Positions 28,382-38,226 of a stretch of 64,000 bases of DNA are shown piece after piece. A model generated the notes under the pieces. That model had not been told where the DNA came from and did not search any database. It saw nothing but the letters and a program-made list of their open reading frames with translations. Position 1 is the stretch's first letter. Each line of letters opens with the position of its first letter. The DNA comes from Novosphingobium subterraneum. GTDB lineage: Bacteria; Pseudomonadota; Alphaproteobacteria; Sphingomonadales; Sphingomonadaceae. A program made the translations under genes and the position numbers. Location: positions 62,001 through 126,000 of the forward strand of contig NZ_JRVC01000006.1 of the NCBI RefSeq assembly GCF_000807925.1, written 5' to 3'.

Positions 28382-28462
28382 CGGCACCGGGCCGCTCCCC
28401 CGCCCGGCCACCCACGAGAGTACCGTGAACGGGTGGCCGGGCGGGGGAGCGGGCCGGTGCCG
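28382..28462. repeat. Large near-perfect inverted repeat (31-bp arms)
   Basis: The arm 28392-28413 (22 bp, CCGCTCCCCCGCCCGGCC...) is the exact reverse complement of 28431-28452. Beyond one G-G mismatch, CGGCACCGG (28382-28390) pairs with CCGGTGCCG (28454-28462). The result is a 31-bp, very GC-rich stem with a 17-nt loop (28414-28430). It lies between the histidine kinase start and the fumarase stop. It is far longer than a normal terminator stem and has no T-run, so a dispersed palindromic repeat or a processed RNA structure is more likely. Confidence 0.85.
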
Positions 28463-28465
28463 TCA

Positions 28466-28489
28466 AGGAAAGCCCGGATGGGCTTTCCT
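28466..28489 (-). terminator. Hairpin after the fumarase gene
   Basis: AGGAAAGCCC (28466-28475) pairs perfectly with GGGCTTTCCT (28480-28489) around the loop GGAT. It begins five bases past the fumarase stop. On the minus strand it is followed only by TTGA, so the U-tract is poor. It may terminate or protect the 3' end of the fumarase mRNA together with the large inverted repeat next to it. Confidence 0.5.
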
Positions 28490-28493
28490 ACCC

Positions 28494-30017
28494 TCAAACA
28501 GGCAACAAGCCTTCGTCCGCGATCTTCTTCTTCCACACCAGCGGTGCGGCCTGGTGAACGTTTTCACCCGAACTGTCGACCGCAACGGTGACCGGCATGT
28601 CCTCGACTGTGAATTCGTAGATCGCTTCCATGCCGAGGTCCTCGAACCCGACCACCCTGGCTTCCTTGATCGCGCGCGCGACAAGATAGGCCGCGCCGCC
28701 CACAGCCATCAGATAGGCACTCTTATGGTTGGCGATCGACTTGGTGGCAGCGGGGCCGCGCTCGGCCTTGCCGACGCTTGCCAGCAGGCCGAGGTCGAGC
28801 ATGGTGTCCGAGAAGCTGTCCATCCGCGTGGCAGTGGTCGGGCCAGCCGGGCCGACGACTTCATCGCGCACCGGATCGACCGGGCCGACATAGTAGATCA
28901 CGCGGCCCTTGAAATCGACCGGCAGTTCCTCACCCTTGGCCAGCATGTCCTTGATGCGCTTGTGCGCGGCATCGCGACCGGTCAGCATCTTGCCGTTCAG
29001 CAGCAGGCGATCGCCCGCCTTCCAGCCTTCGACTTCGGCCTGGGTCAGGGTATCTAGATTGACGCGCTTGGCCGCCGAATCCGGCGCCCAGTGGACCTGG
29101 GGCCATTCGTCGAGCTTCGGACGTTCAAGATAGCTCGGACCCGAACCGTCGAGCGTGAAGTGGGCGTGGCGGGTGGCGGCGCAGTTGGGAATCATCGCCA
29201 CCGGCTTGCCCGCAGCATGGCACGGCGCGTCCATGATCTTGACATCGAGGATCGTCGAAAGACCGCCCAGCCCCTGCGCGCCGATGCCGAGCGCGTTGAC
29301 CTTGTCGAAGATCTCGATGCGCATGCGCTCGATATCGGTCTGCGGGCCGCGCTCCTTGAGCTGGGCCATGTCGATCGGCTCCATCAGCGCCTTCTTGGCG
29401 AGCAGCACGCAATGTTCTGCTGTGCCGCCGATGCCGATGCCGAGCATGCCGGGCGGGCACCAGCCGGCGCCCATCTGCGGCAGCATCTCGATCACCCAGT
29501 CGACGATGTTCTCGCTAGGGTTCATCATCTTGAACTTCGACTTGTTTTCCGAGCCGCCGCCCTTGGCCGCGACGTCGACCGTGACCTTGTTGCCCTTGAC
29601 CATCTCGACGTGGAGTACGCAGGGCGTGTTGTCGCGGGTGTTGCGGCGGGTGAAGGCGGGGTCTGCCAGCACCGAGGCGCGCAGCTTGTTGTCGGGGTTG
29701 TTGTAGGCGCGGCGTACGCCTTCATCGACCACGTCCTGCAGGCTCATGTCGGATTCGAGGCGGCAGTCCTGCCCCCATTCGATGAAGACGTTGACGATGC
29801 CGGTATCCTGGCAGATCGGCCGGTGGCCCTCGGCGCACATGCGGCTGTTGGTGAGGATCTGCGCAATCGCGTCCTTGGCCGCCGGGCCCTGTTCGGCCTT
29901 GTAGGCCTCGCCCAGCGCGCGGATGTAGTCCATCGGGTGGAAGTAGCTGATGTACTGCAGAGCGTCTGCGACGCTCTCGATAAGGTCCGCTTCCCGGATC
30001 GTGACCATTTCTGCCAT
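28494..30017 (-). CDS. fumA: Fumarate hydratase, class I (Fe-S)
   Basis: Iron-sulfur-dependent fumarase of the TCA cycle that interconverts fumarate and malate, 507 aa in one chain. I chose the ATG at 30017 (MAEMVTIREADLIESV), preceded by GGAGGGAG. The N-terminal (alpha) half has GHRPICQDTGIVNVFI with Cys69 as a cluster ligand. GIGGTAEHCVLLAKK and GIGAQGLGGLSTILDVK follow. The C-terminal (beta) half contains LNGKMLTGRDAAHKR and GPVDPVRDEVVGPAGPTTAT. It is monocistronic, and a hairpin follows the stop. Confidence 0.95.
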   Translation of the reverse strand: MAEMVTIREADLIESVADALQYISYFHPMDYIRALGEAYKAEQGPAAKDAIAQILTNSRMCAEGHRPICQDTGIVNVFIEWGQDCRLESDMSLQDVVDEGVRRAYNNPDNKLRASVLADPAFTRRNTRDNTPCVLHVEMVKGNKVTVDVAAKGGGSENKSKFKMMNPSENIVDWVIEMLPQMGAGWCPPGMLGIGIGGTAEHCVLLAKKALMEPIDMAQLKERGPQTDIERMRIEIFDKVNALGIGAQGLGGLSTILDVKIMDAPCHAAGKPVAMIPNCAATRHAHFTLDGSGPSYLERPKLDEWPQVHWAPDSAAKRVNLDTLTQAEVEGWKAGDRLLLNGKMLTGRDAAHKRIKDMLAKGEELPVDFKGRVIYYVGPVDPVRDEVVGPAGPTTATRMDSFSDTMLDLGLLASVGKAERGPAATKSIANHKSAYLMAVGGAAYLVARAIKEARVVGFEDLGMEAIYEFTVEDMPVTVAVDSSGENVHQAAPLVWKKKIADEGLLPV

Positions 30018-30182
30018 GTTGCCGACTCCCTCCAGAGGCCTTGGTTTCGTGGGGCGCATTACGCGGCAATTTGCGACAAGCAAATCCCTTGGAAACAGCA
30101 GATCGATAATCTACAGGCACTTGGCAACATTCAGGCTTCCCCGGGTGCGGGTGGAAGCCCCTAGCGAATATGAGGGTTTCGA

Positions 30183-30776
30183 ATGACCGTGGTTGAAGAT
30201 CGCCCGGCAGCGGATGAAATGCTGGTTGCCCGTCGTGCGATGATCGATAGCCAGCTTCGCGTGAGCGGCGTCAATTCGCCGGCAATCCTCAATGCTTTCA
30301 ACGCCGTGCCGCGCGAGGACTTCGTCCCTGCGGAACGACGCGCGGTTGCCTACATCGACCGGGCGGTTCCACTCGGGGGTGGTCGCTCGCTCTCCCCGGC
30401 GCTGACTTACGGCCAGATGCTCGAAGCGGCGCAGACCGGGCGCGAGGATAACGTCCTCGTGATCTCTCCGAACGGCTACCTCGCGGCCCTGGCCGCGCAG
30501 CTTGCCGACAGCGTGACCCGCGCCGAATCGCTGGCGTCGGCTCAAGGCGGGCCGTATTCGCTGATCCTCATCGATGGCGCCGCCGAAGTGCTGCCGGACT
30601 CGCTCGCTGGCTTGCTGGCCAATGATGGCCGGATCGTCACCGGCATCGCCGATCGCGGCGTTACGCGCCTCGCCATGGCCCGCAAGGCCTTGGGCAAGGT
30701 GGTCGCCACCCCGCTTGCCGAGGCCGATTTCGCCGTTCTGGCAGAGTTTGCCGCACCGAAGACGTGGAGCTTCTGA
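30183..30776 (+). CDS. Degenerate protein-L-isoaspartate O-methyltransferase-like protein
   Basis: 197-aa protein homologous to PCMT over its N-terminus (MIDSQLRVSGVNSPAILNAF, then VPREDFVPAERRAVAYID and GGRSLSPALTYGQMLEA). In true PCMTs the next segment is the SAM-binding loop of the type VLEIGTGSGYQ. Here it reads VLVISPNGYLAALAAQL, so the glycine-rich loop is lost and catalysis is doubtful. The later FAAPKTWSF ending fits the family. It lies directly before tolC (stop overlaps the alternative tolC start), an arrangement common in alphaproteobacteria. Confidence 0.85.
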   Translation: MTVVEDRPAADEMLVARRAMIDSQLRVSGVNSPAILNAFNAVPREDFVPAERRAVAYIDRAVPLGGGRSLSPALTYGQMLEAAQTGREDNVLVISPNGYLAALAAQLADSVTRAESLASAQGGPYSLILIDGAAEVLPDSLAGLLANDGRIVTGIADRGVTRLAMARKALGKVVATPLAEADFAVLAEFAAPKTWSF

Positions 30777-30781
30777 GCCTC

Positions 30782-32236
30782 ATGGCCACCGGCAAGGCGC
30801 TACGCCTCATTCTGGCGGCCAGCGCGGCAAGCCTCGCTGTCTCTCCCGCTCTGGCCGATGACCTTCGCGAGGCGCTGACCAGCGCCTACAACACCAATCC
30901 CACGCTTCAGGCCGCACGCGCGACGCAGCGGGCGACCGACGAAGGCGTGCCACTGGCCCGCGCCCGCGGCTTGCCGAGCTTGCAGGGGCAGGCCAGCTAC
31001 ACGAAAGTGCTGCGCGCCAACCCCAATTCGTTCCTGATCACGGACTGGTCGAACAGCGTCGACCTGAGCCTCGGTGTGCCGGTCTATTCCGGCGGATCGG
31101 TGAAGAATTCGATCCGGGCCGCCAAGACTCGTGTCGAAGCCGGGCAGGAAGACTTGCGCGGCACCGAGTCGGGCGTGTTCTCGCAAGTCGTGGCGGCCTA
31201 CATGGACGTGATCCGCGATTCCGCGATCGTCGGGCTCAACAAGAGCAACGTCGAGGTTCTGGAAGTGAACCTCAAGGCCACCAGCGACCGCTTCGAGATC
31301 GGCGACGTGACCCGCACGGACGTTGCCCAGTCCAACTCGCGCCTGGCTCTCGCCCGTGGCGATCTGCGCACCGCGCAGGCTAATCTGATCGCCAGCCGTG
31401 AGCGGTATATTCAGGTTGTCGGCAAGGCGCCAACCGATCTGCAGCCTCCGCCACCGCTGCCCGGCCTTCCTGCCAATCCGGATGACGCCGTCGACTTCGC
31501 ACTGGAAAACAATCCCGATCTCATGGCCGCGCGCGAGCGGAGCAAGGCCGCTGCCTTTGACGTGAAGGTTGCCGACGCGGCAAAGCTGCCCACGGTATCG
31601 CTCTCCACGAACGGCAGCCGTCAGGCCTTCAAGGGGACTTTTCAGGGTTCGAGCCAGACCTTGCAGCAGGCAAATACCACCGCCCAGGCCGGTGTCAGCG
31701 TCTCGATCCCGCTCTATCAGGGCGGCGGACCTGCCGCGCAGACCCGTCAGGCGCAGGCGCGTGAAACTGCCACGCTCGAACAGGAAATCGGCGTCGAGCG
31801 CGAGGTCATCGCCACCGTTCGCTCGGCCTACGCTTCCTGGCTTGCCGCCAACGAGATCATCGCGATGAACCAGACCGCAGTCGATGCTGCGGCGCTGAGC
31901 CTCGAGGGCGTCCGTGCCGAGAACACCGTCGGCAATCGCACCATCCTCAACATCCTCGATGCCGAGCAGGAACTGCTGCGCGCGCAGGTGCAACTCGTGG
32001 CCGCGCGGCGCAATGCCTATGTCGCCGGGTTCAACCTGCTGTCGGCAATGGGCAAGGCCGATGCCAATGACCTCGGCCTCGATGGCGGGGCGCTGTATGA
32101 TCCGCAGATCAACTATGACCGCGTGAAGGGGCGCTTCTGGGACTGGGACCGCGATCCCAAGCCTGCGGCGGTGTCGACGCGCACCGTTGACACGCCCGCG
32201 CAGGATGCGACAATTCCGCAAACGCCGCTTCCTTGA
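30782..32236 (+). CDS. tolC: TolC-family outer membrane channel
   Basis: Outer-membrane efflux and type I secretion channel, 484 aa. The ATG at 30782 gives a clean signal peptide (MATGKALRLILAASAASLAV, then SPALA cut near residue 25). Features typical of TolC are DLREALTSAYNTNPTLQAAR at the mature N-terminus, the repeat-like VAQSNSRLALARGDLRTAQ and ERYIQVVG segments. The second-half counterpart includes LEGVRAENTVGNRTILNILD and LRAQVQLVAARRN. It follows the PCMT-like gene and is followed at once by the PopZ-like gene. No periplasmic adaptor or pump is in the window. Confidence 0.94.
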   Translation: MATGKALRLILAASAASLAVSPALADDLREALTSAYNTNPTLQAARATQRATDEGVPLARARGLPSLQGQASYTKVLRANPNSFLITDWSNSVDLSLGVPVYSGGSVKNSIRAAKTRVEAGQEDLRGTESGVFSQVVAAYMDVIRDSAIVGLNKSNVEVLEVNLKATSDRFEIGDVTRTDVAQSNSRLALARGDLRTAQANLIASRERYIQVVGKAPTDLQPPPPLPGLPANPDDAVDFALENNPDLMAARERSKAAAFDVKVADAAKLPTVSLSTNGSRQAFKGTFQGSSQTLQQANTTAQAGVSVSIPLYQGGGPAAQTRQAQARETATLEQEIGVEREVIATVRSAYASWLAANEIIAMNQTAVDAAALSLEGVRAENTVGNRTILNILDAEQELLRAQVQLVAARRNAYVAGFNLLSAMGKADANDLGLDGGALYDPQINYDRVKGRFWDWDRDPKPAAVSTRTVDTPAQDATIPQTPLP

Positions 32237-32277
32237 GAGAATCGGTGCAGCAGGGGCATTTGGGGGTAAAAGTTGCG

Positions 32278-32688
32278 ATGCGTCAGGCCGGTGAACCGTC
32301 CGTCGAGGAAATCCTCGAATCGATCAAGAAAGTGATCGCGCGCGACAACAAGGCCGAGGCGCAGGCGCGCCTGCAGCCCAAGCCCGCCCCGCGCCCGGAC
32401 GTGCTCGAACTGACCGACCCTGCCGAGGAGGACGAGGCCGAGCCTGCAGGCGGCCTGATCGCCGACGCGGCAGCCGCCTCGATGCGCGAATCGCTGGCGG
32501 CGCTTTCGATGCTGGCGCAGCCGGGTGTTGCGCCACAGATCGTGCGCTCGGGCGAGACCTCGCTCGAAGGGCTGGTGCGCGAACTGCTCAAGCCGATGCT
32601 GGCCGAATGGCTCGACAGAAACCTGCCCGCCATGGTCGAAAAGATGGTCGCGGCTGAAATCGCGCGCATCGCGGGTAAGCGCGGGTAA
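32278..32688 (+). CDS. DUF2497 / PopZ-like protein
   Basis: 136-aa protein with the two conserved ends of DUF2497/PopZ polar-organising proteins. The N-terminal helix is MRQAGEPSVEEILESIKKVI and the C-terminal helices are LEGLVRELLKPMLAEWLDRN and PAMVEKMVAAEIARIAGK, separated by an acidic Pro-rich linker (about 30-70). In Caulobacter PopZ forms a polar scaffold that anchors the chromosome origin. The ATG at 32278 is chosen because the conserved helix begins there. A TTG at 32233 is also open. Confidence 0.85.
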   Translation: MRQAGEPSVEEILESIKKVIARDNKAEAQARLQPKPAPRPDVLELTDPAEEDEAEPAGGLIADAAAASMRESLAALSMLAQPGVAPQIVRSGETSLEGLVRELLKPMLAEWLDRNLPAMVEKMVAAEIARIAGKRG

Positions 32689-32713
32689 TCAGGCGCGGCT
32701 GATTTTGCGGTTT

Positions 32714-32733
32714 GCGCCGTAGGCTTACGGCGC
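32714..32733. other. Small hairpin between popZ-like gene and S9 peptidase gene
   Basis: GCGCCGTA (32714-32721) pairs perfectly with TACGGCGC (32726-32733) around a 4-nt loop, in the 58 bp between the two genes. No T-run follows, so it may be a weak terminator or a 5' UTR element of the peptidase gene. Confidence 0.35.
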
Positions 32734-32746
32734 TAATCCGGTTTCC

Positions 32747-34851
<2,105 letters not shown>

Positions 34852-34855
<4 letters not shown>

Positions 34856-35238
34856 CGCCCGATTCCGCTGAAATTGCTCTGGCTGAAATAGCCCTCGAAA
34901 AGCTCGGCGGGTTCAATCCGCAGCGCCACATCCTGCTCTGCGCCGGGCCGGAAAAGGACAAGTGCGCCCCGCGCGACGTAGGAGACGAGGCGTGGAATTA
35001 CCTCAAGAAGCGCCTTGGCGAGCTGAAGCTCGGCGGGGCGCAAGGGGTGCTGCGCAACAAGGTCGGTTGTCTGCGGGTGTGCATGGTCGGGCCGGTCGCA
35101 GTCGTCTATCCCGACAATGTCTGGTACCATTCCTGCACACCGCCCGTGCTGGAGCGGATCATCCAGGAGCATGTGATCGGCGGCGTTCCGGTCGAGGACT
35201 ACCGGCTCAGGCAGCCCGTTCCATCACCCGCGGAATGA
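34852..35238 (+). CDS. Thioredoxin-like [2Fe-2S] ferredoxin
   Basis: 128-aa protein of the thioredoxin-like [2Fe-2S] ferredoxin class, similar to the 24-kDa NuoE fold. Four cysteines in the expected spacing, Cys30, Cys38, Cys73 and Cys77 ([14 protein letters not shown] and [10 protein letters not shown]), should bind the cluster. The end [19 protein letters not shown] is typical of this family. The ATG at 34852 overlaps the S9 peptidase stop (ATGA). The C-terminus overlaps the convergent NAD(P)HX dehydratase gene by 32 bp. The electron partner is unknown. Confidence 0.88.
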
Positions 35239-36088
35239 AACCGAGAAGCTCACTGGCAAGATAGCCCAGCGGGCCGATCGCTTCAGCACAACGGCGCCCG
35301 GCCTCGCCATGCAGCCAGACGGACCACAAGGCTGCCTGAAGCGGCGCTGCTCCGCGTGCCAGCAGGGCTGCGGCAATTCCCGCCATGACGTCGCCCGATC
35401 CGCCAGTGGCCAATCCGACGTTGCCGCCGCTATAGCTGAACAGCTCGCCTGTAGGAGCCGCAACCAGACTGACTGCACCTTTCAGGACGACGACGGACCC
35501 GAAGCGTTCGGCACAACGGCGCACGGCGGCGGCGCGGTCCTGCTCGATCGCGTCGGCATCATCGCCGAGCAGCGCGGCAATCTCGCCGATGTGGGGGGTC
35601 AGGACAGCCGGTAAGCGTCGCTCGCGCAAGCGCCCTGCATGATCGCAGATCGCCATGAGCGCTGCGGCGTCGAGCACCAGTGGCGTTTCATCCACGGCCT
35701 GCATCAGCCTGCCGACCAACGCCGAGGCCTGTTCCGCACAGCTCATCGCAGGGCCTAGAACCAGGCAATCGCTCTTGTCCACTTCTAGTTCCAAACTCGT
35801 GCGGGTGGCGTCGATCTCGCCCTTGGGATCGGGTGCCAGCGGCAGGACGGCCACTTCCGGCATCACTATGCCGATCATTATCGCGGTCGATTCGACTGTC
35901 GCGATGCGCACCTTGCCCGCACCAGCGCGCAGAGCGGCCTCGGCGGTGAGGCGCACGCCGCCCGGGACCATGGTGCAACCGCCGACAACGAGCACGCGAC
36001 CGCGCGCGTTCTTGTCGCTTTCCTCGTGCGGCTGCGGCAACGGATGCTGGCGCAACCACGCGCCGTCGAGAGTTCGCGCTTCAGCCAC
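35207..36088 (-). CDS. nnrD: ADP-dependent NAD(P)H-hydrate dehydratase (stand-alone NnrD domain)
   Basis: Repairs damaged NAD(P)H by dehydrating NAD(P)HX. It is 293 aa with only the YjeF C-terminal, ribokinase-like domain. The NnrE epimerase domain usually fused to it is absent. Motifs are [18 protein letters not shown] near residue 26, [25 protein letters not shown] and [14 protein letters not shown] (catalytic Asp in GSGD). I use the GTG at 36088, which overlaps the phosphatase stop by 8 bp. The longer upstream frame only reads through that gene. Confidence 0.9.
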   Translation of the reverse strand: MAEARTLDGAWLRQHPLPQPHEESDKNARGRVLVVGGCTMVPGGVRLTAEAALRAGAGKVRIATVESTAIMIGIVMPEVAVLPLAPDPKGEIDATRTSLELEVDKSDCLVLGPAMSCAEQASALVGRLMQAVDETPLVLDAAALMAICDHAGRLRERRLPAVLTPHIGEIAALLGDDADAIEQDRAAAVRRCAERFGSVVVLKGAVSLVAAPTGELFSYSGGNVGLATGGSGDVMAGIAAALLARGAAPLQAALWSVWLHGEAGRRCAEAIGPLGYLASELLGFIPRVMERAA

Positions 36089-36872
36089 GGGCCGCCACCA
36101 TGCGGTCGGGCTCGCGGGTCGGTTCAGTACCTTCGCGGACCATCGGCGCGACCATATTGTAATGCTCGAGCACGAGTTCGCCGTCGCCCTTGCCGGAACG
36201 GTCAAGCCGGTATTGCGTGATCGCGCAGTTGGCGATGTCGCCGGCCTTGTCGATGGCAAGGATCTCCGCTTCGGAGAGATGCTCGACGATGTAGCGCATG
36301 CACAGCACGACAACCTGATGCGCGACGATCATCACGCGCTTGCCGGCGTAGTGCAGCGAGACCGTGTCGAGCAGCGCGCGCAGGCGGAAGATCACGTCGA
36401 CCCAGCTCTCGCCCCCGGGAGGGCGGTGGTAGAACTTGCCCAGCACGCGGCGGAACTCGGCCTGATCTGGCTGGTAATGGTGGATGCCAAGCGTCGTCAG
36501 CCCGTCGAGGATGCCGAACTCCTTTTCCCGCAGGCGTTCGTCGATGCAGATGCGCAAGTCTGGATCACAGCCCCCTGCCTCGCGAAAGATCTCCGCCGTT
36601 TGCACGGCGCGGACATAGGGACTGGCCAGGATGACCTCCGGCCGCGCACCTTCTTCCCCACTGGCGAACCAGTGCCCGAGGGCGCGGGCTTGTTCGCAGC
36701 CGAGCGCGGAAAGCGGCACATCGACATCGCGACGGTCGAGCGCAATGCGCAGGTCGCCCGCAGCGTCCGCGGCATCGCGCGCGACGTTGCCTGCGCTCTG
36801 GCCGTGACGGATCAGCCACAGCACCTCGGGCCAGCGTTCGTGCGGTTGCGGCAGCGTGCGAAGTCCAGTCAT
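36081..36872 (-). CDS. Histidine phosphatase family protein (phosphoglycerate mutase-like)
   Basis: 263-aa member of the histidine phosphatase superfamily. The catalytic RHG motif is LWLIRHGQSAGN near residue 20. ILASPYVRAVQTAE gives the conserved Arg, REKEFGILDG gives the acid region, and IVAHQVVVLCMRY carries the second catalytic His. The GQS variant and extended loops suggest a phosphatase, not glycolytic mutase. The start ATG at 36872 is used. A GTG at 36893 is in frame. It is divergent from the hemerythrin gene and overlaps nnrD. Confidence 0.88.
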   Translation of the reverse strand: MTGLRTLPQPHERWPEVLWLIRHGQSAGNVARDAADAAGDLRIALDRRDVDVPLSALGCEQARALGHWFASGEEGARPEVILASPYVRAVQTAEIFREAGGCDPDLRICIDERLREKEFGILDGLTTLGIHHYQPDQAEFRRVLGKFYHRPPGGESWVDVIFRLRALLDTVSLHYAGKRVMIVAHQVVVLCMRYIVEHLSEAEILAIDKAGDIANCAITQYRLDRSGKGDGELVLEHYNMVAPMVREGTEPTREPDRMVAARG

Positions 36873-36969
36873 GAAAAGCCAAGCGCGAGGCACACAGGTT
36901 GGTTCCGGAACATTCGCTGCCCTTGAAGGATTGAGCGATCAACCGACTCATTTTCAAGGACTTAGACCC

Positions 36970-37476
36970 ATGGCTCAAGCGAAGTTCACCGATGCCATTG
37001 CCCTGCTCAAGGCCGACCACCGCAATGTCGAGGCGCTGTTCGAGAAGTTCGAAAGCGCCCGCTCGGACCGCAAGCAGGCGCTGGCTCTGCAGATCTGCAA
37101 CGAGCTGAAGATCCACACGATCATCGAGGAAGAGATCTTCTACCCCGCCCTCAAGGGCAAGATCGAGGAAGAGACCTATACCGAGGCCTATGTCGAGCAT
37201 GATGCTGCAAAGCTGCTGATCAACGACATCATGGTGACTTCGCCGGAGGACGAGTTCTTCGAGGCCAAGGTCAAGGTGCTCAGCGAAGAGATCAAGCACC
37301 ACGTCCACGAGGAAGAAGCACGCTCGGAAGGCATGTTCTCGCAAGCACGCGAAGCCGGCCTCGACATGGTCGCGCTGCGTGATGCGATGCTGGCGCGCAA
37401 GCAGGAACTGATGGCCCAGGCAAAGACCGAAGTCCTGCCCGAGGCCGAATTGCGGGTGCTTCAAGCCTCGGCCTGA
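36970..37476 (+). CDS. Hemerythrin-domain (HHE) protein
   Basis: 168-aa cytoplasmic four-helix protein with the HHE cation-binding pattern: KADHRNVEALFEKFE, then KIHTIIEEEIFYP, AYVEHDAAKLLI and HVHEEEARSEGMFSQ. These supply the His and Glu ligands for a di-iron site. Such proteins bind O2 or NO or protect against oxidative damage. The ATG at 36970 begins MAQAKFTDAIALLKADHRNV. The gene is divergent from the histidine phosphatase and overlaps the end of the convergent GntR regulator by 16 bp. Confidence 0.92.
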   Translation: MAQAKFTDAIALLKADHRNVEALFEKFESARSDRKQALALQICNELKIHTIIEEEIFYPALKGKIEEETYTEAYVEHDAAKLLINDIMVTSPEDEFFEAKVKVLSEEIKHHVHEEEARSEGMFSQAREAGLDMVALRDAMLARKQELMAQAKTEVLPEAELRVLQASA

Positions 37477-38129
37477 GCTGCCTCGCTGCCCTGCCGCATA
37501 GTGCGGTAGGCGTTGGCCGCGCGCCGGATATGGGTGTTTGCCACTGCGCCCGCCCAGTCCTCGTCACGCATCTCGAATGCGCTGACGAGGTCACGATGGT
37601 CGCGCTGGCTCTGCTCCATGTCCGCCCGGCTGTACTGTTCCGCCGTGCGGTGCACGACGATCTGGCTGACGACGAACTTCATCAGCTGGGCCAGCCGGTC
37701 CGATTGCGCAGCCGCGAGGATGACGGCGTGGAAATGGCGGTTGCCCTCGACAAATCCGGAGACGTCCGGACCGTCGGGGGCCGAGATCGCGTCGTCGATG
37801 AAGTCACAATGGACCTTGAGCTCGGCGATCTGTTCGTCGGTAATGAGCCGCGCGGCGCGGGTGGCGCAATGGCTTTCGAGCATTGCGCGCAAGGTGAACA
37901 GCTCTTCCTCGTCCTCGTCCGACCAGACCGGCACGAACACGCGGTTGGTGCCCGAGCGCTGCAACAGCATCTCGGCCACCAGTTCGGCGATAGCCTCGCG
38001 CACCGGGGTGCGGGATAATCCGCAGTACTGCGCGAATTCGTCCTCGGGCACGAACTGTCCGGCAGGGAAGTGCCCTGACAGGATCCCTGCGCGGATCTTG
38101 CGGTAGGCTTCCTGCGAGGCTTTGGACAC
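37461..38129 (-). CDS. GntR-family regulator with FCD domain
   Basis: 222-aa one-component regulator. The winged HTH is at about residues 8-70 (EAYRKIRAGILSGHFPAGQF, then CGLSRTPVREAIAELVAEML). The FCD effector domain with metal-binding histidines is at about 80-215 (LRAMLESHCATRAARL, GNRHFHAVILAAA and ANTHIRRAANAYR). The start is GTG 38129, with AGGAG six bases upstream. It lies 97 bp downstream of the TonB receptor gene on the same strand. It is the obvious candidate controller of the catabolic island at 38.2-47.1 kb, where a FadR-type palindrome occurs at 40868-40877. Confidence 0.92.
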   Translation of the reverse strand: MSKASQEAYRKIRAGILSGHFPAGQFVPEDEFAQYCGLSRTPVREAIAELVAEMLLQRSGTNRVFVPVWSDEDEEELFTLRAMLESHCATRAARLITDEQIAELKVHCDFIDDAISAPDGPDVSGFVEGNRHFHAVILAAAQSDRLAQLMKFVVSQIVVHRTAEQYSRADMEQSQRDHRDLVSAFEMRDEDWAGAVANTHIRRAANAYRTMRQGSEAAQAEA

Positions 38130-38136
38130 GTACGCT

Positions 38137-38178
38137 CCTGTATTGCCGGGCCTGTATCGCCGGGCCTGTATCTTCAGG
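38137..38178. repeat. Three tandem 14-bp repeats upstream of the GntR gene
   Basis: CCTGTATTGCCGGG (38137-38150), CCTGTATCGCCGGG (38151-38164) and CCTGTATCTTCAGG (38165-38178) follow head to tail, starting eight bases before the regulator's GTG. The conserved CCTGTAT core resembles half of the TTGTATACAA palindrome found near the TonB receptor promoter. An autoregulatory binding array is possible, as is simple local duplication. Confidence 0.6.
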
Positions 38179-38226
38179 GGGAGCAGGCAGAACCCGCTCC
38201 CCGCCGGATTTATCCTGAAGCCCTCA

